Shown here: piece by piece, positions 9,337 to 17,438 of the stretch | Layout: each line of letters begins with the position of its first letter | Position numbering within the stretch: the first letter of the stretch is position 1 | Source: UBA4582 sp013204195 | Lineage (GTDB): Bacteria; Pseudomonadota; Gammaproteobacteria; Pseudomonadales; Azotimanducaceae | NCBI GenBank assembly: GCA_963925735.1 | Contig: CAWUUH010000037.1 | Span: forward strand, 9,891 to 73,890 | Reading direction: 5' to 3' | Length of the DNA stretch: 64,000 bases | Translations under genes and position numbers: made by a program | The notes under the pieces: generated by a model | What the model was told of the DNA's origin: nothing | Seen by the model: the letters and a program-made list of their open reading frames with translations, nothing else | Databases searched by the model: none

Positions 9337-10673
9337 AGGAAGGCCTCCTTGACGAGTTTTTTGAATACTCGACCTCGGTGCTCAAAATTATCGAACTGAT
9401 CGAAGCTCGCACATGCTGGGGCGAATAGCACGAGACTACCAGGGGTAACCTCCGCCGCTATAGCATCTACAACAGCAGCCAATGAGCCAAATTCAGCGCA
9501 AGTCACGAAGCCAGCAAGAGCAGTTTTAATTGCGTCTGCATCTGCACCATACAGGAACACTTTAGCGACGTGCTCACTGACTACGGCCTGCAACGAGGTG
9601 AAATCAGCACCCTTGCTCACACCACCTAATATCAACAGCATGGGGCGGTCGCTCTGCGCTAGACCCTGAACAGCAGCACTGGTGGCGCCAGGATTGGTTG
9701 CCTTGGAATCATTAATAAACTCTGCGCCGCCGAAAACACCCAACGCCTCGCAACGATGAGGCAAACCAGAAAATGTCTGAACTGTGTTGATTTTAGCCAC
9801 CGGATCAATTGAAAATTGATCACAGATCGCCAAGGCCGCCAAGGCATTCATCGCATTGTGACGACCCTTAAGTTGCATCTGATCCAATGCGAGCAAAACC
9901 TCCTGACCACGCATAAGTAAAGTTCGACCGTCTATGACCCGCAAGCCATAGTCTTCGGCATTAACTGGCGCGTCTTCGCCAAAACTAATTATTTTCGTGC
10001 CACCTTCAATCTTAAATTCAAATTCTACCTGCCGATTGACAATAGCAACTTGCGCGCCCTGATAGACACGCGCCTTAGCCGAATAATAAGCGTCAACTGA
10101 CTCATAACGATCAAGGTGATCCGGTGACAGGTTCAGTACAGCCGCGACTTTACAGCCAGCGGCTTCCACGACCTCAAGTTGGTAGCTGGATAGTTCAAGC
10201 ACAAAAACCTCAAAGCGCTTATCAAGCAGGTCAAGGCAAGGCGTGCCAATATTACCGCCAACCCCCACTGCGAGCCCCCCATTAGTCAATATCTCACCCA
10301 CTAAAGCCGTCACCGTACTCTTGCCGTTAGACCCTGTAATCGCCACGATTGGCTGATCGACCAGATGGAGGAACATGTTGATATCGCCAGTAATCGGAAC
10401 TCCCGCAGTCTGTGCAGCCTGAATTTCACGAGTCGCCAACGGCACACCCGGGCTCAACACGATCATGCCCGCATTACAAAGTGCTTCGCTGTTTAATACA
10501 GAGAGTAAAGCCTGCGGCGCAATATCACGTAATTCTGCAGCTTTGGCTGGCGCTACGTTGCTGTCTTGCACGGCAAAGGGAATACCGTTGCGCGCAAAAT
10601 AACGCGCACAAGACATACCTGTTTCACCCAACCCGACAATCACGCTTAGCTTCTCCTGTGTTTCAGTCTTCAC
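9333..10673 (-). CDS. murD: UDP-N-acetylmuramoylalanine--D-glutamate ligase MurD
   Basis: The Mur ligase adding D-glutamate to UDP-MurNAc-L-Ala in the cytosol; 446 residues, normal length. The N-terminal GLGETGMSCAR nucleotide-binding loop, the ATP loop GSNGKST (about 113-119), HLDRY after the central domain and NDSKATN (about 317) are present. Its ATG overlaps the murE stop by four bases. The usual murF and mraY genes between murE and murD are absent, so this junction is atypical. Confidence 0.97.
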   Translation of the reverse strand: MKTETQEKLSVIVGLGETGMSCARYFARNGIPFAVQDSNVAPAKAAELRDIAPQALLSVLNSEALCNAGMIVLSPGVPLATREIQAAQTAGVPITGDINMFLHLVDQPIVAITGSNGKSTVTALVGEILTNGGLAVGVGGNIGTPCLDLLDKRFEVFVLELSSYQLEVVEAAGCKVAAVLNLSPDHLDRYESVDAYYSAKARVYQGAQVAIVNRQVEFEFKIEGGTKIISFGEDAPVNAEDYGLRVIDGRTLLMRGQEVLLALDQMQLKGRHNAMNALAALAICDQFSIDPVAKINTVQTFSGLPHRCEALGVFGGAEFINDSKATNPGATSAAVQGLAQSDRPMLLILGGVSKGADFTSLQAVVSEHVAKVFLYGADADAIKTALAGFVTCAEFGSLAAVVDAIAAEVTPGSLVLFAPACASFDQFDNFEHRGRVFKKLVKEAFL

Positions 10674-12154
10674 GATAGCGACGATCCGCTGCTTATATTG
10701 CTAGGTACTTCATGGCGGTAGAAATTTTCGACTTCAGCGTAGTCGCTATAGATCAGCCGCCGACCGGCTATTTCTTGGTAGTCTTCATGACCTTTCCCGG
10801 CGATTAAAATAATATCGCCATAGCTCGCCTTTTGAAGCGCACAGCGGACCGCCAAACGGCGGTCTGGCTCAACAATAAGATCTCGACCTGGCAAAGCGCC
10901 CACAACAATATCCGCAATGATGGCCGCAGAAGTCTCGTTGCGCGGATTGTCATCTGTCACTATTGAGTGATCGGCCATTTCAGTTGCTATTCGACCCATC
11001 TCCGCGCGCTTGCCTTTGTCTCTGTCACCGCCACAACCGAATACACACCAGAGGTCACCCTGGCAATGTACTCGCAAAGCTTTCAATGCCTTCGCCAGCG
11101 CGTCGGGTGTATGTGCGTAATCAATCACCACCAGCGGCATACCAGGACGAGCAAGCGTATCCATACGGCCCAAGACGTTACTCAGGCCGGCCACGGCACG
11201 TAAAATTGCCGAAAACTCATAGCCGAGCACGCCTAACAATGACACTACGCTTAAAACGTTACTGACATTAAACTCACCAAGCAACTTGCAGCGCAGCAGA
11301 CCAGAACCCCATGGGGTAACCAGCTCCGCCTCAAACCCATCAAGGCCGTAGTTGATATTGCGACAAAAGACGTTAGCCGCGGCATTGGCTACTGAGTAGC
11401 TGACCCGCTGAACATTTCGCCCAAGCGAAGCCAGAATGTCTCGACCAAATTCGTCGTCAGTATTGATAATCGCCGCTTGTAATTCAGGCCATTCAAACAA
11501 CCGTTGCTTAGCCGCCCGGTAGTCGGCAAATGTACCGTGATAGTCCAGGTGGTCGCGGCTGATATTGGTAAAAATGGCGACATTGATCTTGGTGCCGTTA
11601 AGCCGACCCTGCACCAACCCATGAGAAGAAGTTTCTATAGCCACGGCTTCTGCAGCTTGCTCACTTAACCTCGCCAACTGGCGTTGAATATCCACGGCGG
11701 CCGGCGTCGTCAAACCGGGCTCGTGTAAATCACCCGGGAATCCAAAACCCAACGTGCCGATCACGCCACATTTTTTCTCCAGCGCTGTAAGCACTTGAGC
11801 AACAAAATGACTACAGGAGGTTTTACCGTTAGTGCCGGTGATACCGATCACCAGCAACCGAGAAGAGGGATCACCGTAGAATCGGCTGGCTATAGGCCCT
11901 TTGAGCGTAGTCAACTCATCTACGACAACGACCAATTCATGGCTTGACTCAAAGGGTGCCTCACAAAGGGCCGCTGCCGCTTTCGTCAGCACTTCGTCGA
12001 TGTGACTGCGACCATCATGACTCAATCCAGGGGTTGCCAGAAAAAGATCTCCGGCGGCGACGCGCCGACTGTCCTCGGAGATACCCGTGACAACGACATC
12101 AGCCTTGAGACTAATACCTGGTAGCAATTGACTTAACATCTTTTGCATCATCAA
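10670..12154 (-). CDS. murE: UDP-MurNAc-tripeptide synthetase MurE (meso-DAP type)
   Basis: The Mur ligase that adds the third stem-peptide residue; 494 residues. The ATP loop GTNGKTS is at about 105-111. The DNPR motif (in TDDNPRNE), diagnostic of enzymes that use meso-diaminopimelate, indicates a Gram-negative-type stem peptide. It overlaps ftsI upstream and murD downstream by four bases each, so ftsI-murE-murD-ftsW is a chain of overlapping stop/start codons. Confidence 0.97.
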   Translation of the reverse strand: MMMQKMLSQLLPGISLKADVVVTGISEDSRRVAAGDLFLATPGLSHDGRSHIDEVLTKAAAALCEAPFESSHELVVVVDELTTLKGPIASRFYGDPSSRLLVIGITGTNGKTSCSHFVAQVLTALEKKCGVIGTLGFGFPGDLHEPGLTTPAAVDIQRQLARLSEQAAEAVAIETSSHGLVQGRLNGTKINVAIFTNISRDHLDYHGTFADYRAAKQRLFEWPELQAAIINTDDEFGRDILASLGRNVQRVSYSVANAAANVFCRNINYGLDGFEAELVTPWGSGLLRCKLLGEFNVSNVLSVVSLLGVLGYEFSAILRAVAGLSNVLGRMDTLARPGMPLVVIDYAHTPDALAKALKALRVHCQGDLWCVFGCGGDRDKGKRAEMGRIATEMADHSIVTDDNPRNETSAAIIADIVVGALPGRDLIVEPDRRLAVRCALQKASYGDIILIAGKGHEDYQEIAGRRLIYSDYAEVENFYRHEVPSNISSGSSLS

Positions 12155-13803
12155 GCCGCCTCATCCAGATCGTCTGGTGACACATTCAAAAGCCTGAGGG
12201 CCCCCGCCATGATTTTGGAAAACACTGGCGCTGCAATGGCTCCGCCGCCATAGTCTTTGCCTTTCGGCTCGTTGATCATCACCACTCCCACCAGGCGCGG
12301 ATTGACGGCCGGCGTAATGCCCGCAAAGAAAGCCATGTGGCGTGTGTCCTCATAGCCGTCTTCGCCGACTTTTCTGACCGTACCTGTTTTACCCGCAACG
12401 GTATAAGCCTCCATTGCGGCTCGACTTCCTGTGCCTTTCGATGTCACTCTGCGCAGCATGCGCATCACATCATCTGCGGTCTTTTTCTCGAAAACCCTAA
12501 CCTCACTGACCGCGCTATTGTTGACCAGGGACAGCTGCCGCTTCAAACCACCGGACGCTATCGTCAAGTAGGCAGAAGCGAGCTGCAGAGGGGTCACGGT
12601 CAATCCATATCCATAGGCAAACGTTGCTCGCTCTATATCTTTCCATCGGCGGTGACTGGGTAGAAAACCTGAGCGCTCTCCCGGAAACCCGATATCGGTA
12701 CTCTTACCGAAACCAACCGCCGAAAACATTTCCCAAACATCATATTCATTCAGGCTTAGCGCCAGCTTAGTGATACCAACCTGACTAGACTTTTCGATGA
12801 TGCCACCCAGATCAAGCACTCCGTAATTCGACGGGTCAGGGATTGTTTTGCTACCGACCTTAACAAATCCGGGGCTCGTATCGATGGTCGATTCGGGCGT
12901 ATATTGGCCACTTTGCAGTGCCGTGGCGACGGTGAAAGGCTTGACCGTAGACCCTGGCTCAAACACATCGGTCACCGCCCGATTGCGCACGGCCGCCAAA
13001 TTCAGACCTAGGCGATTATTGGGGTTGTAGGATGGCTGGTTGACGAGCGCTAGTATCGCGCCTGTCGCCACATCAAGAATTACCACAGAACCAGAGACAG
13101 CATTGTTATACTGGATCGCTGACTTGAGTTCCCGATAGGCCAGATACTGCAAACGCAAATCCACACTGAGCTCGATGTTTTGACCCGGACTCGCTTCCAA
13201 TATCGGTTTGATATCTCGAACGATGTCGCCATACAAATTCTTTAGGACCTTCTTTTTACCTGGCGTGCCTTGCAACCAATCGTCGTAAGCAAGCTCTACG
13301 CCTTCCTGACCTTTGTCATTGATATCCGTGAAGCCCACCACATGAGCTGCAACTTCACCGGCCGGGTAAAAACGATGGTACTCCTTCTCGGCATAGACCC
13401 CGGCAATATGGTAAGACAGAATTTTCTCCGCCACTTGTGGTGGCAGGTGGCGACGCAAATAGACAAAAGTCTGCTGCGAATTTTTTTCCAGTCGATTGTT
13501 AAACTCCGCGGGCGCCACCTCAAGCAACAACGCCAACTGCTCCATGCCCGCGCCTGAGGCGATCAACTCTGCTGGGTTAGCCCAAAGAGAGACTACGGGT
13601 GAACTCACCGCCATCGGCTTACCCTTCTGGTCAAGAATCATGCCGCGATGTGCATTGATTCGCTCCATTCTAATGGTCCGCGCGTCACCCTGATCCTGAA
13701 GAAAATCTTTTTCGAAAACATGCAGGAAAACCACCCGCGTACCCATTGCAACTGCAAGAAGCACAAAAAAGCCGATGACCAGATAGACTCGGAATGCGAT
13801 CAC
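12151..13803 (-). CDS. ftsI: Septal transpeptidase FtsI (PBP3)
   Basis: A class B penicillin-binding protein that cross-links septal peptidoglycan. It is 550 residues with an N-terminal membrane anchor (about 5-25), a pedestal domain and a C-terminal transpeptidase domain. The nucleophile motif STVK is at 285-288 and KTG at 472-474. The second active-site motif reads SSQ (339-341) where homologues such as E. coli and P. aeruginosa PBP3 have SSN. Replacing an Asn codon by CAG needs two base changes, so a single read error is unlikely. It starts 7 bases after ftsL. Confidence 0.96.
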   Translation of the reverse strand: MIAFRVYLVIGFFVLLAVAMGTRVVFLHVFEKDFLQDQGDARTIRMERINAHRGMILDQKGKPMAVSSPVVSLWANPAELIASGAGMEQLALLLEVAPAEFNNRLEKNSQQTFVYLRRHLPPQVAEKILSYHIAGVYAEKEYHRFYPAGEVAAHVVGFTDINDKGQEGVELAYDDWLQGTPGKKKVLKNLYGDIVRDIKPILEASPGQNIELSVDLRLQYLAYRELKSAIQYNNAVSGSVVILDVATGAILALVNQPSYNPNNRLGLNLAAVRNRAVTDVFEPGSTVKPFTVATALQSGQYTPESTIDTSPGFVKVGSKTIPDPSNYGVLDLGGIIEKSSQVGITKLALSLNEYDVWEMFSAVGFGKSTDIGFPGERSGFLPSHRRWKDIERATFAYGYGLTVTPLQLASAYLTIASGGLKRQLSLVNNSAVSEVRVFEKKTADDVMRMLRRVTSKGTGSRAAMEAYTVAGKTGTVRKVGEDGYEDTRHMAFFAGITPAVNPRLVGVVMINEPKGKDYGGGAIAAPVFSKIMAGALRLLNVSPDDLDEAA

Positions 13804-13810
13804 GGCGCCA

Positions 13811-14122
13811 TCACCTCCTCACCACGATCAATGCTTTGGGTTCTGGGGGCTGCATCTGTAGCTCGCCTCTGGAGACTTGATCGATTCTGCTGTAATCAGC
13901 CCAGGCACTCTGCTCCAAAAGTAACCGTTCATATTCACTATCGAGATAGTCCTGGGTTGCCCGCACCTCTTGTAGTTCGGAATACTGTTGCCGGGTCAAA
14001 TGCACAGAGTAAATCACTGCCAGCGACGAAGTGATTAAGACCAACAACATCAATCCGGCACCGATTTGAGTCCAGCCGCTCAACCAGCTTGCCAATGTAC
14101 TTAATGGCGTTTCTCTGATCAC
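13811..14122 (-). CDS. ftsL: Cell division protein FtsL
   Basis: A small bitopic divisome protein (103 residues) with one membrane segment (about residues 20-42) and a periplasmic coiled-coil (about 45-80) that pairs with FtsB and helps activate FtsWI. Identification rests on size, topology and position between rsmH and ftsI. Its start overlaps the rsmH stop by four bases. Confidence 0.9.
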   Translation of the reverse strand: MIRETPLSTLASWLSGWTQIGAGLMLLVLITSSLAVIYSVHLTRQQYSELQEVRATQDYLDSEYERLLLEQSAWADYSRIDQVSRGELQMQPPEPKALIVVRR

Positions 14123-15087
14123 AGCAACTTCTCCGCGATCCGCATAATGGAACTTCTCGAGCGGCGATTCTGCGCCACCTCGGCGTCACTGGGCTTAATG
14201 GCCTTACCCACTAACTTGACGGTTCGTTTGATTTCACTGTCACGGATCGGGAGTCGATCGGGCAGCTTGTCGCCACGAGCCAAGTCACGCATAAAACGCT
14301 TCACGATGCGGTCTTCCAGCGAGTGGAAACTGATCACCACCAAACGCCCGCCCACGCCTAACGAGTTGATGGCACCCTTGAGACAGGCTTGTATATCGCC
14401 CAATTCATTATTAATAAAAATTCGGATGCCTTGAAAAGACCGAGTAGAGGGATGCTTGTGGAACTCTATTCTTGGCACCGCAGCATCGATAATCGCAACT
14501 AATTGATGCGTCGTGGTGATGGGCGCTACCAGCCTCGCCTCGACCACACCACGAGCAATACGCTTGCCAAATTTTTCCTCACCAAAGGTCTTCAGCACAT
14601 CGGCAATATCTTTTTCATCAGCCTGCATTAACCATTCAGCCGCAGTCTGCCCTTGAGTCTGATCCATGCGCATATCCAAGGGACCATTCTTATCAAAACT
14701 AAAACCACGTTCAGGTTGGTTGATTTGTGGCGATGAAATTCCCAGATCGAGTAATACCCCGCTGAGCGGGGCTAACTCATGGATCTCGACAAAGGACTCT
14801 ATGTCGGCAAAAGAACCGTGACAGATGACCACTCGCGGGTCATCGAAGTATTTTTGCCGCGCGTCAGCGATGGCCGTCGTATCTTTATCAATCACGAGCA
14901 AGCGGCCTTTTTCCGATAGCTGAGTCAAAATCATCGCCGTGTGCCCACCTCGACCGTAGGTGCAGTCAACATAACGGCCATCAGGATCTATGACGAGCGC
15001 CGACACAGCTTCATCCCTAAGCACGGGCACGTGGCTTTCGGCAGTCAAGCTAATTTCAGTACCGCTCATCGACATTCCATCACACAT
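14119..15087 (-). CDS. rsmH: 16S rRNA m4C1402 methyltransferase RsmH
   Basis: A SAM-dependent methyltransferase acting on C1402 of 16S rRNA. The SAM-binding segment DCTYGRGGHTAMIL (about residues 37-50), GVLLDLGISSPQ and the C-terminal SFHSLEDRIVKRF are all present. I take the first ATG (15087; 322 residues), six bases after the mraZ stop. ATGs at 15075 and 15069 are also possible because the true N-terminus is variable in the family. Confidence 0.96.
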   Translation of the reverse strand: MCDGMSMSGTEISLTAESHVPVLRDEAVSALVIDPDGRYVDCTYGRGGHTAMILTQLSEKGRLLVIDKDTTAIADARQKYFDDPRVVICHGSFADIESFVEIHELAPLSGVLLDLGISSPQINQPERGFSFDKNGPLDMRMDQTQGQTAAEWLMQADEKDIADVLKTFGEEKFGKRIARGVVEARLVAPITTTHQLVAIIDAAVPRIEFHKHPSTRSFQGIRIFINNELGDIQACLKGAINSLGVGGRLVVISFHSLEDRIVKRFMRDLARGDKLPDRLPIRDSEIKRTVKLVGKAIKPSDAEVAQNRRSRSSIMRIAEKLL

Positions 15088-15093
15088 TGACCT

Positions 15094-15546
15094 TCACAAA
15101 GACAGCGACTGTAGCTCCGCTGGTAATTCCTGACCTGACTGATTCTCTAACCAGCTGTCACGGCGGGCAATCCAGCGGTCCTCGCTCCACAGCTCAAGTT
15201 TTTTTCCCTGCCCTAAAAGAACAGTTCTCTTATCCAGTTCAGCATAGGCTCGCAGTGGCGGTGTCAGCTGGAGCCGCCCACTGCCATCGAGCTCAATATC
15301 CGTCGCATGGCCTATTAACAAGCGCTGCACTCTTCGTGTCATCGGATCAAAGCTCGACATGGCGCCGACCTTTGCTTCAATCAGCTCCCAATCGGGACGG
15401 GGGTAAAGCAACAGGCAGCGTTCATCCGTGTCTATGGTAATGACCATTTCCCCGTTACACTGTTGCTCAAGCATCTCGCGATAGCGTGTCGGGATCGCGA
15501 GACGACCCTTAGCATCGAGATTGAGATTACTGACTCCCCGGAACAT
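15094..15546 (-). CDS. mraZ: Transcriptional regulator MraZ
   Basis: An AbrB-like double-fold DNA-binding protein (150 residues) that represses the dcw promoter in relatives. The ATG at 15546 gives the canonical N-terminus MFRGVSNLNLDAKGRLAIP. The repeat half carries DGSGRLQL near residue 95. A GTG eight codons upstream (15570) is possible but does not match family starts. Neither start has a strong ribosome binding site. It is the first gene of the dcw operon, preceded by a leader of about 180 bases with its own presumed operator. Confidence 0.95.
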   Translation of the reverse strand: MFRGVSNLNLDAKGRLAIPTRYREMLEQQCNGEMVITIDTDERCLLLYPRPDWELIEAKVGAMSSFDPMTRRVQRLLIGHATDIELDGSGRLQLTPPLRAYAELDKRTVLLGQGKKLELWSEDRWIARRDSWLENQSGQELPAELQSLSL

Positions 15547-15688
15547 AATTTTGACCCAGTACCTATTCACGTTAACTGCGCTTGTTGTTTCGCGCTTGAC
15601 TACCCACTCACCCCTGCAGCGGTTGAGCGGTGCTCGTTTAGACCTTCACTATCAATGGGTTAGCAGGCAGATGTGCGGCGAGAAGCCC

Positions 15689-15728
15689 AATGCTCCACAA
15701 AACTACACTTTTACCCACTTTTCCTCAC
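15689..15728 (-). promoter_or_regulatory. MraZ operator: four 10-bp direct repeats
   Basis: Read on the minus strand, four consecutive 10-base units each begin with GTG: GTGAGGAAAA (15728-15719), GTGGGTAAAA (15718-15709), GTGTAGTTTT (15708-15699) and GTGGAGCATT (15698-15689). MraZ is known to bind direct GTGGG-type repeats with 10-base spacing upstream of mraZ. The array begins about where transcription should start from the promoter at 15734-15762, so a bound MraZ ring would block initiation. Confidence 0.82.
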
Positions 15729-15733
15729 TATGC

Positions 15734-15762
15734 ACAATAAGAAGGACGTGAATTCTTGTCAA
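15734..15762 (-). promoter_or_regulatory. Sigma-70 promoter of the dcw operon
   Basis: The minus strand shows a perfect -35 hexamer TTGACA (15762-15757), a 17-base spacer and the -10 hexamer TATTGT (15739-15734). The predicted start site, near 15727, falls at the edge of the MraZ repeats. This is the only promoter-like element I can support ahead of mraZ. Confidence 0.75.
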
Positions 15763-16043
15763 GGTATGAAATAGGAGATTTGTCTTTAAAACACAACGAC
15801 TTAGGAGGAGTTCTGAAAGCTAGAGGTTATGCGCAAAAATAAACAGCAGGAATACATGAAGATAAAGCTGCAAGTTAATGTAACTTGTTAAGTTGTACAT
15901 CGGTTAGAATTTTTTGGTATAAGAGAGATATTTTAAATATCTAAATAGCGGCGGCGCGACAGCGATCTATGGCCAGCAGAGTCGAAAAAGCACTCGACTT
16001 AGGGAAAGACCGTCACTGATAAAATTTGAACCCGTCAATAAGT
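15763..16043. other. AT-rich spacer between rnpB and the dcw promoter
   Basis: No gene is visible in these 281 bases. The stretch holds a perfect palindrome, AGATATTT-T-AAATATCT, at 15926-15942, and a hairpin-capable AGTCGA/TCGACT pair at 15980-15999 about 45 bases past the 3' end of rnpB. The second could help end rnpB transcription, but it has no clear T-run. Confidence 0.5.
15980..15999 (-). terminator. Possible rnpB-distal hairpin
   Basis: A six-base inverted repeat (AGTCGA / TCGACT) with an eight-base loop lies downstream of rnpB in its direction of transcription. There is no following T-run, so intrinsic termination is only a weak suggestion. Confidence 0.25.
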
Positions 16044-16410
16044 AGAGAGTTGACCGTAAGCCGGGTTCTGTCGAGGACAATCATTCATCTACGATACATG
16101 TCGCCATGCATCTTTAGCGACCTACCCGAATCCAATTGCGGGCCGCAACGATGGATTCCTATTTGGTCTTGCTCCGAGTGGGGTTTACACTGCCACGAAC
16201 CGTTACCGGTCGCGCGGTGCGCTCTTACCGCACCTTTTCACCCTTACCATCGAACTGGCGAACCAGGACTTTGGCGGTCTATTCTCTGCTGCACTTTCCG
16301 TAGGCTCACGCCTCCCAGGCGTTACCTGGCACTCTGCCCTATGGAGCCCGGACTTTCCTCTACCATCACTGCCATAAGCAGGACAATAGCGATTGCCTGG
16401 TCAACTCTCT
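16044..16410 (-). ncRNA. rnpB: RNase P RNA, bacterial type A
   Basis: The catalytic RNA of RNase P, which trims tRNA 5' ends. About 367 bases on the minus strand contain the universal 5' core element AGAGGAAAGTCCGGGCTCC and the matching 3' element ACAGAACCCGGCTTACGG. The 5' and 3' ends (agagagttgacc / ggtcaactctct) pair to form helix P1. Its position between mraZ and rsmI matches other gammaproteobacteria. Ends are set from the P1 pairing and may be off by a few bases. Confidence 0.95.
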
Positions 16411-16416
16411 GTCGCC

Positions 16417-16422
16417 AGTATA
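16417..16422 (-). promoter_or_regulatory. Probable -10 element of rnpB
   Basis: TATACT on the minus strand ends seven bases before the predicted rnpB 5' end. I find no good -35 hexamer at the usual spacing, so the call rests on position and hexamer alone. The element lies between the rsmI stop codon and rnpB. Confidence 0.45.
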
Positions 16423-16434
16423 CAGCCATTGCGA

Positions 16435-17289
16435 TCAAATAGGCGCTAACTTATCTTGCTTTCGCATTTGAACCGCCAGGTCATACAAGGCTTTCTTAGT
16501 CTCACCCGTAATCTGACTGGCAATCTCGGCGGCACGTCGAGGCGGCATTTCCGGCAGCAACAGCCCCATAATTCGTCTCGCTTCATATTGCTCAGAAGAT
16601 AACCGGGCACTGCCGATGCCCGCAACCAGCAAGACAAACTCACCGCGCTCCGGAATATGCTTCGACCCGATGTGAGCGATCGCTTCGGACACAGGCCCAT
16701 TCCAGACCTGTTCAAATCGTTTCGTCAACTCTCTAGCTAGCGTCACTCGTCGGTCTTCGCCCAGCACTTCGGCGATGTCCAACAACGCTTCCCGAATTCG
16801 ATGTGGGGCTTCATAAAACACCAAAGTCTGAGATTCTTGACTCAATTGCTGCAAATAGCTCTGCCGCGCCACACGCTTAGCTGGCAGGAAACCCTCAAAG
16901 CTAAACCGGTCAGTGGCCATGCCCGAGACAGAAAGAGCCGCTATCACGGCGCTGGCACCCGGAATCGGGACGACCTGAATACCGCTCGCTAGGGCCGCTT
17001 GCACCAGGCGATAGCCAGGGTCCGAAATCAATGGCGTGCCCGCATCCGACACTAACGCGACGGTTTGACCCTCAGCCATCAGCGTCAACAGGCCCTGCGT
17101 AGAAGCCGCTTCATTATGATCTCGGTAGCTGACTAACCGACTGGTAATTCCAAAATGATCCAGCAGAGAGCGGCTATGGCGCGTATCCTCGGCAGCAACC
17201 ACATCCGCATCCTTCAGTACCTGAATGGCACGCAGGGTTATGTCATCGAGATTACCGATGGGCGTTGCAACAATATACAGGCAGCTCAC
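16435..17289 (-). CDS. rsmI: 16S rRNA 2'-O-methyltransferase RsmI
   Basis: A tetrapyrrole-methylase-fold enzyme (284 residues) that 2'-O-methylates C1402 of 16S rRNA, the same nucleotide modified by RsmH encoded nearby. Motifs include LYIVATPIGNLDDIT at the N-terminus, AEDTRHSRSLL, VSDAGTPLISDPG and FYEAPHRI. It is divergent from lpoA, and rnpB starts 24 bases beyond its stop. Confidence 0.96.
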   Translation of the reverse strand: MSCLYIVATPIGNLDDITLRAIQVLKDADVVAAEDTRHSRSLLDHFGITSRLVSYRDHNEAASTQGLLTLMAEGQTVALVSDAGTPLISDPGYRLVQAALASGIQVVPIPGASAVIAALSVSGMATDRFSFEGFLPAKRVARQSYLQQLSQESQTLVFYEAPHRIREALLDIAEVLGEDRRVTLARELTKRFEQVWNGPVSEAIAHIGSKHIPERGEFVLLVAGIGSARLSSEQYEARRIMGLLLPEMPPRRAAEIASQITGETKKALYDLAVQMRKQDKLAPI

Positions 17290-17438
17290 AACAGCGATTC
17301 CTTCATGCCAGTTATGGCAGCAATATTAACAGTGGTTCGGCAGACACAATCTTACGGCGAGCCCGCCACAAATCGGGTAGGATGGCACTTATAGACCGTG
17401 ACATCCAGCGAATCTACCCAGAGATCCATAGCGAAGCC

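Noticed and set aside
16026..16442. 138-codon plus-strand frame over rnpB
   Set aside because: The DNA matches RNase P RNA core elements on the other strand; the frame is a by-product of its composition.
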